Assembly (NCBI GenBank): GCA_001566295.1
Contig: KQ964255.1
Location: 682,001-746,000 of the forward strand
Direction: 5' to 3'
DNA: 64,000 bases
Source: Microdochium bolleyi
Lineage: Eukaryota > Ascomycota > Sordariomycetes > Xylariales > Microdochiaceae
The notes under the pieces are model-generated. The model made no database searches, was not told the origin of the DNA, and saw nothing but the letters and a program-made list of their open reading frames with translations. The position numbers and the translations under genes are program-made. This document shows, piece after piece, positions 1-12,149 of the stretch; position 1 is the stretch's first letter; the number at the start of each line of letters is the position of its first letter.

Positions 1-773
1 GTGTGCGGCACCTTTTCTTCATAGAGGCCATGGCCAGGATGTGGGTGAGAATAGCGCGGGAACGGCGGGCGGCGCGGCGTGTATGAAAAGAAGAGAAGAG
101 CAAGACAATACAAGAACAAAAGTCCTGCGGGAGGCGTGTCGAGAGAGGTGAGAGAGCAGCCGGGCGGACGGCGGACGGCGGACAGTCTGGCGAAGGAGGA
201 GAGGAGGGAATGAAACCGCTGAACAGCCAGACAAACAAGGCACCGTCTGTAGATGCGGTGTCGACAGTCGGTCTGCACGTCTTGCTCTGCCACGAGGTGC
301 AGGTGGATTGCTTGGGCTGGCAGCTTGACGAACAAGAAGCTCCTCACCATGGGGCTGTCCAAGGGCGAGGGGCCTGCAGGTTCCCAACCTCCGAGCTCTG
401 GAGTGACTGGGCAGCGCGGCGCAGAGCGGCCCCTCAGAGGTGGATCGCCAACTCCTGGTCGCTCTCCACAGAGATGCCCAAAAGCCTGACTGCGCATCGT
501 CATTTGATCGGCGGCTGCTCCCCGATGCTCAGATGCACTTGCAGGCGCACAGGCGCACAGGCTCGGCTGCACTTGCAGATGCCCTTATTGCAACCTCCGC
601 GGTTTCCTGTGGCCGGGTTTTTGGAACAACCGACATTGTTGCCACGAGCCATGGCCACAATCGCGCGCGTGCCTCATTGCGCACAGTTGATGCGAGCGGG
701 TCGTCTTTTGTGATGCGGGCTTCGGGGGGAATATCCTGGAATAAGTCTTCAGACAGCACAAGCGCAAGCACAC
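1..773. other. Left edge, no gene supported; probable intron or downstream part of the gene at 774-977
   Basis: I see no family-like coding sequence here on either strand. The stretch follows a good 5' splice donor of the minus-strand exon at 774-977, so it may hold that gene's first intron. A possible acceptor (TTCCAG, near 730 on the minus strand) would join in frame, but the resulting tail of about 60 residues is low-quality Arg/His-rich sequence, so I do not call it. A short GGCGGACGGC-type direct repeat lies around 168-184. Confidence 0.4.
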
Positions 774-977
774 TTACCCTGGGTTGGGACCTTCGGTGGT
801 GATGATGGGTTTGACGGCTTCCTTCTTGCGCTTCTTGTTGGCGAGCGCTGCGGCAGCCGCCTCGGCGGCTGCCGTGCTGCCGTTTCCGTTGCCGTTGGCA
901 CCAGCCATGAGCGGCGGCTCTGCTGTCGCTTGGTGGTCAGCAGGCTGGCTGGTGGCGGCAGTTGATGAGCCGTTCAT
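774..977 (-). CDS. First exon of an unrecognised Ala-rich protein, cut by an intron and the window edge
   Basis: A minus-strand ATG at 977 opens a frame of 67 codons. It is rich in Ser, Ala, Asn and Gly and carries a poly-Ala stretch, then a basic cluster (NKKRKKE) and the segment KPIITTEGPNPG. The frame closes in a TAA that is part of a consensus splice donor (GG|GTAAGT), so the apparent stop is probably intronic and the gene continues leftwards, perhaps out of the window. The N-terminal part is compatible with a nuclear or cytosolic fungal protein, since the basic cluster could act as a nuclear localisation signal, but I do not recognise the family. I treat it as a partial gene; the ordered basic motif followed by a clean donor argues against chance, though not strongly. 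Confidence 0.4.
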   Translation of the reverse strand: MNGSSTAATSQPADHQATAEPPLMAGANGNGNGSTAAAEAAAAALANKKRKKEAVKPIITTEGPNPG

Positions 978-2111
978 GATCAGGATGCGGGCGATGAAGC
1001 GCGATGCTGAAGGGTCGCACGGTGTCGGCCGGGACGCTGCGATGCGGCCACAGAGTCAGCCTGCGCGATATCAGCGAGTCTGCCAGGAAGAATGGCGCGG
1101 CGCGGACGAAGAGAGATGGTGTTTTGGCGGCGGCGGCAGTCGTCGCCAGGTCAAGCGAGCCGGAGCGAGGCGGGAGCGGGATGCGGGGCGAATGGAATGT
1201 GGCAGGAGGCCAGCAAGCTACTGCAATAGCAGGGCGCGATGAGCTGGACGGGGTCGACGTGCTGTACGGGAGGAGGCCTAAGTGATGCTGGAGTCATATG
1301 GCAGATGTGATGGAAAGCGAGGGGACGATGAGGGCATCTCGGGTTCTGGCTAAGAGGAGGCCCGGCTGGCTGAGATGCAGGACTGGAGCTTGGCTGTGCG
1401 AAGGACGTCATAATCCGAATGGGGGGCAGGCGCGCCGCGCAGAGCTTGACTGCGGAAGGCGCGACGTGGGGCGGGGGCCCGGCAGGGGTCAGAGGTGCCT
1501 TTGTCTCTACCTGACAACGCCTGCTTGGAGCTGTCCTACGCGACAGCCAGACAACGCCCTCGAGCACGACACAATGCGCCTGGCAGGGGCCGGCCGGCTT
1601 TCCTCAATCGAACATGCTGGCCCGGGGCAACAGAACAGGGCCGTATCTGGCCTGGTACCGTGCACAGCTCGTCTGCACGTCATTCGCCGATCACCGGTCG
1701 CAGCTGTCAAGGCGCACACTATCCAAGACAAGCCATCGTGGCACCACAAGTTGTTCGTACAGCTTCTGGGCGCGGACCGACCCGCTCAACGGTCCAGTTG
1801 GCTCCTCCGCGAAGCCTCTTCCCCAGGTTGGCAGATAATGCCATAACTCTCGTGTGGCTGAGAGTGATGCGACATAACACGGATGCCATCTTGCATTAAC
1901 ACCGTACCCACAGCTGTCGAGCTTGCTTTGGTGCAACCAGCACGTGCCAATCTCTTCGGTCATATCTTTCGTCATTTGGGATCGGTAAGCGGGGACGAAC
2001 AATTGAATTGGCCCATCTGTAGTCACTGTGTAAGAGTAGGCAGCAGAGAAGAAGTACTGGGCCGTCCCAAAGCTTTGTCCTGCTCTCAGGCCGCCTCACA
2101 AACCCATCCTT
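978..2111. other. Intergenic, no gene seen
   Basis: This stretch holds the putative promoter and 5' UTR of the 774-977 exon and the 3' side of the M24 peptidase gene. The overlapping open frames on both strands have no family signature, no coherent hydrophobic pattern and no splice logic. Confidence 0.5.
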
Positions 2112-3876
2112 TCAGAGCTCAGCTACTTCAGTCTCCTGCTTCGAGTAGTCAATCAGGATGAACTCGTCCTGCCGGCCATACACCCAGTCCCAGGACTTGC
2201 CAGAGCCGTTCCAAAACACGTCCTCCTCTTGGTAGAAATTGAGCGTCTGCTTCAGCTCCGGGACAAGATGCTCTGCGTAGAGCTCTATACTGTAGTAAGT
2301 GTCTTTGAGCAAGGGCAGCTCGCCCAGCACCGGCACTCCATCCTGGAGGTTCGTCATCCCTGGCAGCCAACTTGGATCAGCAGCGGTTTCGATACCACAA
2401 TATAAGATTGCAGAGAAATAATGAGCAGCCACTTACCGATGACAGTACCAGCAGAGTGCCCAAACTCGCCCGTAGGATGGCAGTAGATCTTGCCCTTGAT
2501 CCTCTCCTCCGCCATCTGCTCTCGCGACGCCTTCAGGATCTCATTTCCCGTGAGGCCAATCTTCATGTTGCCCCGGACGATGTCCTGCATCCTGTTGGCC
2601 TTGTGCAGGCCCTCGTGCAGGCTCTTCAGGATGCCCGAGTCAGCCACAGAATACGACTGCCCTGGTGGGACGACATAGGCGAGGTGCTGCGTGTCCGTGT
2701 TCAGGCCGAGCGCCGTCACGCCAAAGTCGGTGTGCAGCACGTCGCCGTACTGGATCGGCCTCTGCGTGGAGGCGGCAGCCTTGTCGTTGGTAGCGTTGGG
2801 GTTGAAGTCGAAGAGCGTGACGATGTTGACGCCAGGTTGGAACCAGGTCGTGTAGTTGAGCGACTGGATCCTGTCGCGCATCCACCACTCGACGTCCTAG
2901 CATGATGCGGTTGCGATCAGCAATCTATTTGCTTGCGGATTCACCGGTAATGCTCGCGTTGACAGCTACGCAAGCCCGGGAGAACCATCCGTGGTCCAAG
3001 AAAACTCACCTCAGTCGTAGTGACACCCGGTACAATAACCTCGCTGCTGAACGCCTCCTCGATGATCGCCCACGCAGTCTCCATCATTCTTTTGTACCAC
3101 CCCAGCCTCGCCTCGACCATTGTCGCAACCAGCTCCACGCCGAGCATCGCCTCATCCGTGACCAACCGGGCAGCCCACTTCTCCCCGAGCCCGTGCCTCA
3201 TCGTCTCGAGCTCGCCCGCGTGCAGGCCCGATGCGAACGAGATCTCCGGGTGCGCGTTGACGGCGATCTGTCGCGGCTGGTGCTTCTCGAGGACACCACG
3301 GAGGTGCAGCCACAGGTCGGGCGTGTTGTCGATCCAGCGGTATGCGAGCTGGACTTGATCTTCGGGCTCACCAGTGGTGGTGTTGCTATTTCCAGCGAGC
3401 GCCGACGAGAGGAAGAGATATGTCGTCCGCCGGCGCGCGGAGAACGAGGCGAACGGCTTGAGCGCCCAGAACGCCGTCTCCTCGGCGTACTCGCGCTGGC
3501 TCAACTATCCATCGTGAGATCGCACCCCTCGTGTCAGCGAGGTCATGTCCATGTTATGCTTAGGCGTGTTTTCACTGAAAAAGGGTTCTGGGGAGTCCCG
3601 TTGCCAACGGAAAGCCAAGGTAGAGATACATACCACCCAGGCATCCACGCCCCTCCGCTCGAGCATGTCCGGGATACGCGCTGCCCGCTCGGCCGTCCAG
3701 CCATCGACGAGGGCCGCCTGCTCCCGCAGCGGTGGCAGCGTGTGGATCTGCGGGCGCGGCGCCGAGCGGGTCGCCCTGGCGCGCGAGGCATCGGCTCCGG
3801 CGACGACGGTGGCAGTAGTGGCCAGCCCGAGGAGAGCCGCTGTCGCCGCGACGGCGAAGTCGAGCGTGAAGCGCAT
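2112..3876 (-). CDS. Secreted M24-family metallopeptidase (Xaa-Pro aminopeptidase/prolidase fold), 4 exons
   Basis: Exons on the minus strand: 3876-3634, 3504-3010, 2896-2437 and 2359-2112, joining in phase to 481 residues. Start MRFTLDF is chosen because it gives a clean signal peptide (hydrophobic AVAATAALLGLATTATVVAG); a further in-frame start lies 30 nt upstream. The C-terminal half is a pita-bread M24 domain. All five expected dimetal ligands can be seen: Asp in HTDFG (about residue 303), Asp in LNTDTQ, His in FGHSAGTV, Glu in IELYAEH and Glu in GRQDEF. M24 peptidases usually remove a residue ahead of proline or act as aminopeptidases. The signal peptide implies action in the secretory route or outside the cell, unlike the cytosolic housekeeping prolidases. 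N-glycosylation sequons (SNTT, NYTT, NATN) agree with secretion. The precise substrate is not readable from sequence. Confidence 0.85.
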
Positions 3877-6800
3877 CGAGGTAGTGATCTGACGCAGGCA
3901 GTGCAAGCAGAAGTTCGAGAGGTATGGCTGTTGGTAGCAGGGACAGGGTGAATCGGGTTCTTTGGCTGTGCTGGCTAGCTAGCGGGACGGCAATGGTCCA
4001 ATTGGCACTGGAGGCGTGGACGCGTGACAGAGGAAGAGAGATAAAGGTTGCCTGACGTCTAGACTTTGGGGGAAGGGAGCGGACGAGGTTCCGGGTCGTC
4101 GCGCCGGAGTTCGGACACGGCGCTCGACCCCACTCGGCAACCCGGCCACCCACGCGTCCTGCGATACGGACGGGGGACACCTTCCCGATTCGGAAAGCTG
4201 GCCTCTGCATGCGCTTGCCATTATCTGGACACGGACACCGGCTGCCATGGTCCTGATGCGGTCATGTCATCCTTGACAAACTTGTGAACTACAAAGCTGT
4301 GTGTGATCCGTCAAATAGACTCGAGATCCTTTGCAGAAGGCAACGAGATGAGGGCCACAGGTCTCGTGGAGCATCCTTTGGAATGACCGGAAACCTCTAG
4401 AGAAAGAAGTCTGGAAATTCTGATGTTACTGGTATCTTCTTGTGAACATCAGAACTAGACCCGACGGGCCTCGTCGACCGGGAGCTGTCTATTCCCGGGC
4501 GGTTGAGCCGTCGCTGAGCGACAGTTTTGGACGCGGATGGCCACTACAGTCCTGGCGAAACCTTGCAACAAGTTGACTTTGCGCAGCCCTCACCTGTACA
4601 AATTGTGTTCAATGGGCAGACACCATGGTCCACGTCCGTCTATTTTACTAGTATTTGTGTTCATCTTTTCCCTGCTTCCGCCACCATGAAGGCTGTCTTG
4701 TCTTTCTGTACCACGGAGCAGGCAGGCATAAGCGCCATCAAGTCTCAAGTAACCTCCTTCTAGCAGCGCGCACGTCGAGCTATACCGTCTTCTGAACTTT
4801 GCTCGATATTCTTGCAAGTTAATGAAGTAAATCCGACAATTCGTGGAAGCATTCGAAGCAAGTCGTCAACTGCAGTTTCCATGCTCATATGCCACGCACC
4901 TCTAGCTTTGGTATCTGCTCCTATCGTGCGCAAGCTCCGATCATGGCAGAAGTGCCCTACGAATCTCAAATGCAGCTTCATATCTCATGTACCATCCGGC
5001 AAGGTGGAGAGTTGAAGGTATTTGCCGATCTTTAGCCAAAAATGAACATGCTTTGCCAAGGACATGATGTCTTTCTCGTTGGAAGGCACCGGAATTCTTA
5101 GGCATATCATTGCTATTTTGCTGGAAATAAATTTGAAACCCCGCGGTTTTCTACTGGGAAGTCCTGCCAGTTTCTGTAGTCACCAGTAACCTCCTTTCTT
5201 CACCTAGATGGATTTCAAGCATGATAAGCCTACGGTCGTGTTGTTGAAGGCACGGGATATGCGAAAAAATTAAAAAGAAGAAAAAAGAGGAAAGAAACGA
5301 AAAAGGCCATGCTCTTTGGTGACAGTCACTGGCATCCCGCCCTACCGGCAAAGCCACGAGCTCTTCCGAGCTCCGTGTTGATTCTATCCTCTAGACCTTT
5401 GTCCTCACCGCATAGTTGAGACCAAAAAGGCTATGGGTGAAACGCTCGTCCTTCAATACTCATAACTGAAGGCATGGCCTGGGCATGATAGAAAATCACC
5501 GCACAAGCGAGCGGCTATGACTTCGATCGAATCGTTGCGACCTACCTGTCTGCAAATCTGGGGAATCTCTAAAAAGTCGGGCTGTAAACACACCCATCGC
5601 CACGCGTGCCAAGCACATTGGCAAGCGAGCTTGTCGCCGTGTCGTTCCTGGCGAGTAGCCTCGACACGATGATCAGAAACTGTTCAGTGCAACAGATTAC
5701 TCGACTCTTGTTCTCAACCGCTCAGAATGTTGACTTTCATGGGCCCTTAAGTGTTCGCGCGGTGCGATGATTATGGCATCCCCTTCGGCAACCACCAGCG
5801 ACACTGCCATCTTCACGACCTGACCTTAGCAGGACAGCTTTAATAAAAGTTATGCAAAGGATGGAGTGTGTCGAGAGTCCCAGAATGATCGACACTAGCT
5901 CGAGTGCTCCCAGTCTCACTAATCGCCACGCAAATTTTCTCGCCCTTCTCCTACCAAGCCCTCCTTCTGTGCCACGTCGTTGGACAGACAGCTAGAAGTT
6001 GTTGCAGCATCAAACCACCACAAAACTAGACGGCTGTTCCCCCGGGATACCGTGCTTGCTCCCTGCCCACATCTGCCCACTTGCTGCTTCTGCTATTTAT
6101 CACGTCCTTCTAACCTGGGGCCTCTTTCTTCAATACCAAAATGGCACGTCAACTCGTATGGAGGAAGCAAGGAGCTGCGAAAGCATCAGATCGGGTCACA
6201 GAAGGGATACGTATATCCTTGATCACCCATTCACCCCCGACACAAACTCGACAAGATGATGGAACGGGATCAATAGGCGCCTCCAGCATGGACTGCCGAG
6301 TTCCCTGGAGTCATATGCTCGACGGGAGTGATTTAATGCATCACTATACCGTATTCTTACACGCTCCTTGCTCGAGCGGCAATAGTGACTGGAAGGACAC
6401 CCACTGCATCGTGTATCATGAACATTGCCTACCTTCTACCATAAAATCATCCTGGAAGCCCGACCTAGCCTAGATTTATTGTAGGAGAGGACCAGAGGTG
6501 GCTCTTAGTGCTACTACAAACATATGCACGTAGCGAATAGGTCAGATTGACGGGGGCGGCGAGTCTGGCAACACGACAGCCAAGGTATCAACGCACGATG
6601 GTAGTACATATTGAATCCCCGACCAGGATCGAATGACCAGACCTGGCGTCCAATGACCTCGGGCACTTGGCTGCTCGTTTTCTCGACCCTTTAGCTCAGC
6701 CACGAAGGTCTGGACCGGCAGCAGTCTCCATGGCCCCTGCCCGGAGAGAAAAGCCCATGTGCCTCCAGATCAAGGCCTTCTCAGGCCTGATTCTGCCTTC

Positions 6801-9800
6801 CCTGGCAGACAAGGGTCTTTGCGCCTCCCCGCTACCTACGACCCAGAGGAGTTCTCGCAGCAATGCTCCGACTGATCCTCCGGGCCGCCTCTTCTGCTTG
6901 TGAAAACAAGCGACTTCGACGAGCGCAGCCCCGCGGCCTGGGCAACGGAATCTACTGCACTTAGTTGAGCGGTGGGCGCAAACTTGCCCGGCCACGGAAC
7001 CTGCTTGACTAGAGCCCAGAGCACTCTTGACCCCACGAAGCCAGCGGCTCCGTCATTTCCACCGGGGCGGAGTGGACCCTTACATGGCGGTCTGGAGCTG
7101 GAAAAAGGTCGGGCGTTTCTTCTTGGAGGGTCTACTCTCATGATCCGCTCCCAGCCACGCGAGCCACTTGGGCTCGCGCCATTGGCGTGCTTATGGCGAT
7201 CTCCATCGAGGACTGAAGACAGCGGATTTGCTCGAGATGGGGTTGGACCTCCACCAACCTTGTTTGGCGGTGATGCAGACCCTGGATGTCCAGAGGGGTT
7301 GACTTGCAAAAGGCTTCAGCGTTCAGCAGTACAGATCAATTGTGCTGCAGTGTAGAGCTAAGGATGGCGGTCCTTGGTGTCTGCTATGCTTGCGCCTACA
7401 GCAGCTGCTGACACCTCCGTTGGAGGTCAAGACGAACTCAGGACACTACACAGCCGTTCACTGACCTGCAGGACCAGGGAGGAGGGTGTTTGAATAGTGC
7501 GCGGAACTGGGGCTTGCGCCATCATCATCATGCAGGCGGTTGGGTATCGATAAGATGTGTCAACGACATGGTCGTGGAGGGGTCGAGGACACGACGGGCC
7601 TCTGGACGGCGCAATGAGTGTGGTCGGCGGTGATCGAGGAGGGCGGCCGTGTCAATTGACAGTGCGCTGTGGATGCGGTATTTCATACGGGTTCCCGACT
7701 GTTTTCCGGGCTCAATTGGCGGTCGGGCGCATCCGGACCAGCACCACCATCGAGAGACCGAAGTGCTTATCGCGATGTCGAGGGAGGAGGGGCACGCGCC
7801 GGTTGATGGAGGGCTGTCAGATAAAGCCGCTGGCCAGGGCCCCTGTCTTCGTGCACCCTGCAGGACGCGAGCATGTGAATGTGTGCCTACAGTATAGGCA
7901 GGACCCCCTCCTCCAGACCCTCCCCCACCTCCCTCATGTGGACCGCCTGACTCTGTCACGAACCCCTCTGTCTCGGGAGCACGCGCGCCACTGCTCTCTC
8001 TTCGCGGGCTGTGGCTCCTCGAATCTCCGCTCTCTCGCTTTGCGCGGCTGGGCTCGGTCTTGTTCTTCCCACACGGCCGTGGACACCGTCTCGGATTCGA
8101 AGACCTCGATAACGAGCTCACGCGACGAGTCTTGTCCTCCCTGCTCGACAAGCCGGAGCGCCGCGTGGAGGCATCCCTATCCCCATATGCAAGACATTGT
8201 CGACAGAACAGGGGATGCTAGCATTAGACAGGTCCTCGTCGACTGCTCCCAGACCGCCTTCTCCTTCCGACCGGCCATCGCCGCACCCGCGATCAGATGC
8301 GCGCGGTAGTCTCGTGGAAACGCACTAAGGCCGCGCCGTTGAGGAGATTGACGAGCCTAGTGCCATGTTCGTAATCAAGGGCAGACAAGGCGGTGTGGTT
8401 TCTGGCGACCGCAATTTGTACTGGCTTGGACATCAAGCTTAGCGCGACGAGCTAGAATCATGCGTAGAAGCGGGAGCAAGATTGGCTAAGGTAGACGTCA
8501 AGATGCGTGCCTGTAGACGCGGTAGATAGGGGCGGTGGTTATGCGGCGAACAAGGAACAACAACTCCGTGCGAAGAGCCCCGCGGTGGTCCACGGGATGA
8601 TTCTCGTTTGCACATCTGAAGCTCTTAATCGGGCTCTGTCAAGCGGCAGATCCAATGACACGAGTCGGTCTGCGGAGCAAACATCTTGCCAGTGGCAAGA
8701 GTGTGGGACGAGAGTTGAGCTTCCGACGCAGCACTCTTTGTTTGCGCGATGCCAATTGGCGACGAGTAATGTCCATGTGACTAGTTGCCGTGATGCTGGA
8801 GATTGCAGATCGAGATTCCAGCATCTCACTCTGGAGCGACGTTAGCTCCATCAACAACGGTGACATCAGCTTGTCCCAGACTCTGTGGGACCGTGTTGTA
8901 GTGCCAATGATACGCACTAGCCAGCCATCAAGTGATCCCTTGATAACGGACATGTTGCTGGGAGCAGGCGGCGGCTAAGGCGACAAGCCCAGCGCTCTCA
9001 GGAGCCGATTCTCCATTCCGTGAGTTGGAGCGTGTCGTGCTTGGACAGCGACAACGAATCCGTGGACGAATCCGGCCTGCCAGTCTGTAGAGACAACTCG
9101 GAGGAAGCACACAACCTCGAGATCCAACGAGGCAGTCCCACCCCGACGTAAGAGCCCAGGCATTGACCAACAATGGACGACGAACTGACCGGGCGCTTGT
9201 GTTGGTGCTGGATGGTCACGGCATTATCGATTATGCAGGGCCTGGACTGGAATAGCGACCGAGACTGGCGTGATGGCCAGGGAGTAGAGGGTGCGGGGAG
9301 TGTGCGTGGGAGCGTGGCGTGTGACCAGGGCAGGTGACCCGTGGGTGGCACTTCCTGGAGGAGGGGTGGTCTCAGGGGGGGTGTGAGAGCGTGCCAATAT
9401 CACAAGTACCTTTCTAACGCCCATACAGAAAGGTACCTCCGGACGACTTGTGCCAAATAAACGCCGGCTGCGACAATGCCTACACCTCGGCAACGTGCCT
9501 TCCCACAGTTCGGGACGAGCAGCCAACAATTGGAGAGGGTTGACTCAGAATCCGCCCGCAGGCTGGTTGACTCATACCCGAGGGTATGTATCGAAGAAAA
9601 GCTGCCTTCAGGGTGTCCTCGGGAATATCCGCACTTTGTCGTCCCAAGGCCAGAAACTGGACAAGTCGTCAATAGAGTTGTGCAGACGCCGTCCGGGCGT
9701 TGTGCATGGCGAGAAGTTGGCGTCCTATTACCAATCGCAACCTTCAAAGGAGGAAAGGTCCAGCGGATTGTGAGTCACTCTCGACGCGGACAAAGCCCAC

Positions 9801-12149
9801 ATCAGAATCCCATGTCCGTGGGATCCCGCAGGTGGTTGGCCGTGATTGGCCAATGTGCCATCTTGGTGCACGCATTGGGTCAAAACCGGGGCGAACCTTG
9901 TAGCTCGGCGGATCTCCCGCTCGCATTGATCCATTGCTGCCCAGTCCCGTTTCACCAACTCAATCCAGCAGCCTCGAATCGTCATCAATTCTGGCGAGTG
10001 TGCAGGCTGATGTTTCACTCTGGCACGCGGTTCCTGTCGTCTGGTACACGCCAATGGGATGGCAACCTGCTTGAGAACCAGTCATGGCCTCAATCCCTCG
10101 AGCGAGGGCGACGAAGAGCAGTAACTGACAATGCTGGAGGGCTCGGCCACGCCCCTTGTCCGAGGAAGCAGCGCTTGCCTCGGCGGTAAGTCGCAATGGC
10201 CGAGCACAGGCCGTGAAAGGGTATCTTGTACGGCAGCCGGGCGCTCCAGCCAAGGCTGACATGAATGGTTCTGCATGGCGAGGTGTTCGCACAGGGCGAG
10301 GTTGGCGCAATAAGCACCATGGCATGCTGCCATGCTGGTTGTGCGTCAAGTCATGCATGGAACTGGCATTGGCGGAGAATTGGTATGCATGGAAGCAAGA
10401 CTGGCCAGTCTGATGCCAGTCGTGCTTCCAATCGCGGTTTAGTTGGACAGGCATTGTCCAATGCCACACGACCATGCATGGCACACGCAGCTCTGCCGCT
10501 GCCTTGGGTGAAGGGTTGAGCTTGAGTGTATCTGACCGGCTTATCCCACTCAGCCGACTTGTCGCTGACGATCCGTCGTTGGTGTCATCATGTCAACCGA
10601 ACAGGGCATCGAGCAGAGTCGTGACCTGCTCGATTGCCATGCTAAAAGAACCGGTGTGGCCGCCACAGCTCAACTTGCAAGGAGCAGATGACAGAGGGGT
10701 CCCAAGCTTGGAAGTCCTTGAATTGTCAGCTCTGCAACAATGGCTGGATCAGGGTGCTTGCATGGAGGTCGGCCAGACAAAGTACCGTAAGCAGCGAAGA
10801 ACTTGGAGGTACTTTGCGCTCGTGTGAGCGAGCCACGGTTGTTTGCGAGCTGCGACCGCCCTGTTCTCGTGGCCGACATTGCTGGACCCCGCGTGGCCGG
10901 GGAGGGGGCGTGTGACTCTTCGCTGGATGTCCTCCAGAAGCACTGACGGATACACCCACACCTCCCGGGTGCTGCACATGCTGGCATCCGCGTCGTTGCG
11001 CCTGGATGGTCTCTTCTCTTCTGTGCAGCGGCAGGATTTCTCTGTCGGGACGTAGAAGGAAGAGGTACATCGAGGGCTGTCTGCTGCCATTGCCTTGCCA
11101 TCTTCGTGCGGGAGCAGTTCAGGATAATTGCAGTGACAGGAGAAAAGCGGCAAGGAGAGGGAGAGGTTCAGGTGCCATGTTGTGGTGATTGTGATGGCGT
11201 AAGTGCAAGAGATGGGAGGAGGAGGTGTGCGTGAGCTGGGTGTGAGCGTGCGTGCGGCAGGCAGGGTCTTCAGTGATCGGGCGTGCGCCTTCCGTCCACT
11301 ACAAGTCGTTTATTATTAGGAGTTGGCTGCCCAGCACGTCAGGTGCGCAGTCCTCGTCTGGCTGTTTCCTCCTTCTTCCTCTCTTGTCCTCGTCTCCTCG
11401 TTGCTCCTGAACACTCAATCGGCGCACTGCCGGTGCTCTTCAAACCACGACGAGAACTTTGGACGGAATTGTCGGGGGGTTGACCAATTGCTCGAAATCG
11501 CCACCCCTGACGGAAAAACACAGCACATACGCCTGGCCAGCAGCACAGCATTCACACCCGCGTCGTAGAGTCATATCCAAGTCAGCAATATCCACTGCAG
11601 TCACAGCTCTCCCGGCACAGCACGGCACAGGCATACATAACGGACCCCTAAACCCGGCCACACTCGCAAGACAGGCCCAAGCCGAAGGCAAAGGCCGCTT
11701 GACTTGTCGCTGTCATCACTTGCACAGCCAGCCATCCACCGCGACCCAGGCCGCTCTTCAGTGGGCAGCACAACCGCCGGGGCCTTAACTCCGGCACTAG
11801 CCCCCCTCTGTGTCCTTCTGTCGACTTCCACTGGCAGGCAGCACCCTCTCACAACCTCTAGCCCTTTGTCATCGCCGCCTCAGGCTTTCGCCTCCCAAGG
11901 CTCCCTTACAAATACTCGGCTGCCTGGCTGTGCACTTTGCGTGCATCGTCCACCCTGCTGCTGCTGCTTTTGCCAATTCTTCTCTTCCTCTTCTCTCACA
12001 CCTCCAATTGCATCGTCAATCACCAATTGACGCATACCAGCGCTGCATTGCAAGTTACATCGCAGACAAAGTGCGCCGCGTCTCTTCGCCACCTAACCCC
12101 GGCCTAGCAGAACCCTCCAAACACCACTTATAAGTCGACTGCGCAGAGC
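3877..12149. other. Long gene-poor tract (about 8.3 kb) without a supported gene
   Basis: No open frame here has a recognisable domain, signal peptide, transmembrane pattern or consistent splice structure. Frames of up to 250 codons near 7528-8309 overlap on opposite strands and read as low-complexity Arg/Ser/Pro. The first part (about 4.3-6.5 kb) is noticeably more AT-rich than the rest. From about 9.4 to 10.5 kb the DNA is dense in TG/CA and TGCATG/GCATGC words. The last 0.8 kb (from about 11.3 kb) is C- and T-rich and is a plausible promoter and 5' leader for the SWIRM gene at 12150. I saw no terminal repeats or transposase motifs. Confidence 0.5.

Noticed and set aside
7557..8309. 250-codon plus-strand frame
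   Set aside because: Arg/Ser/His-rich without domain, overlaps an equally long minus-strand frame, no promoter or splice context.
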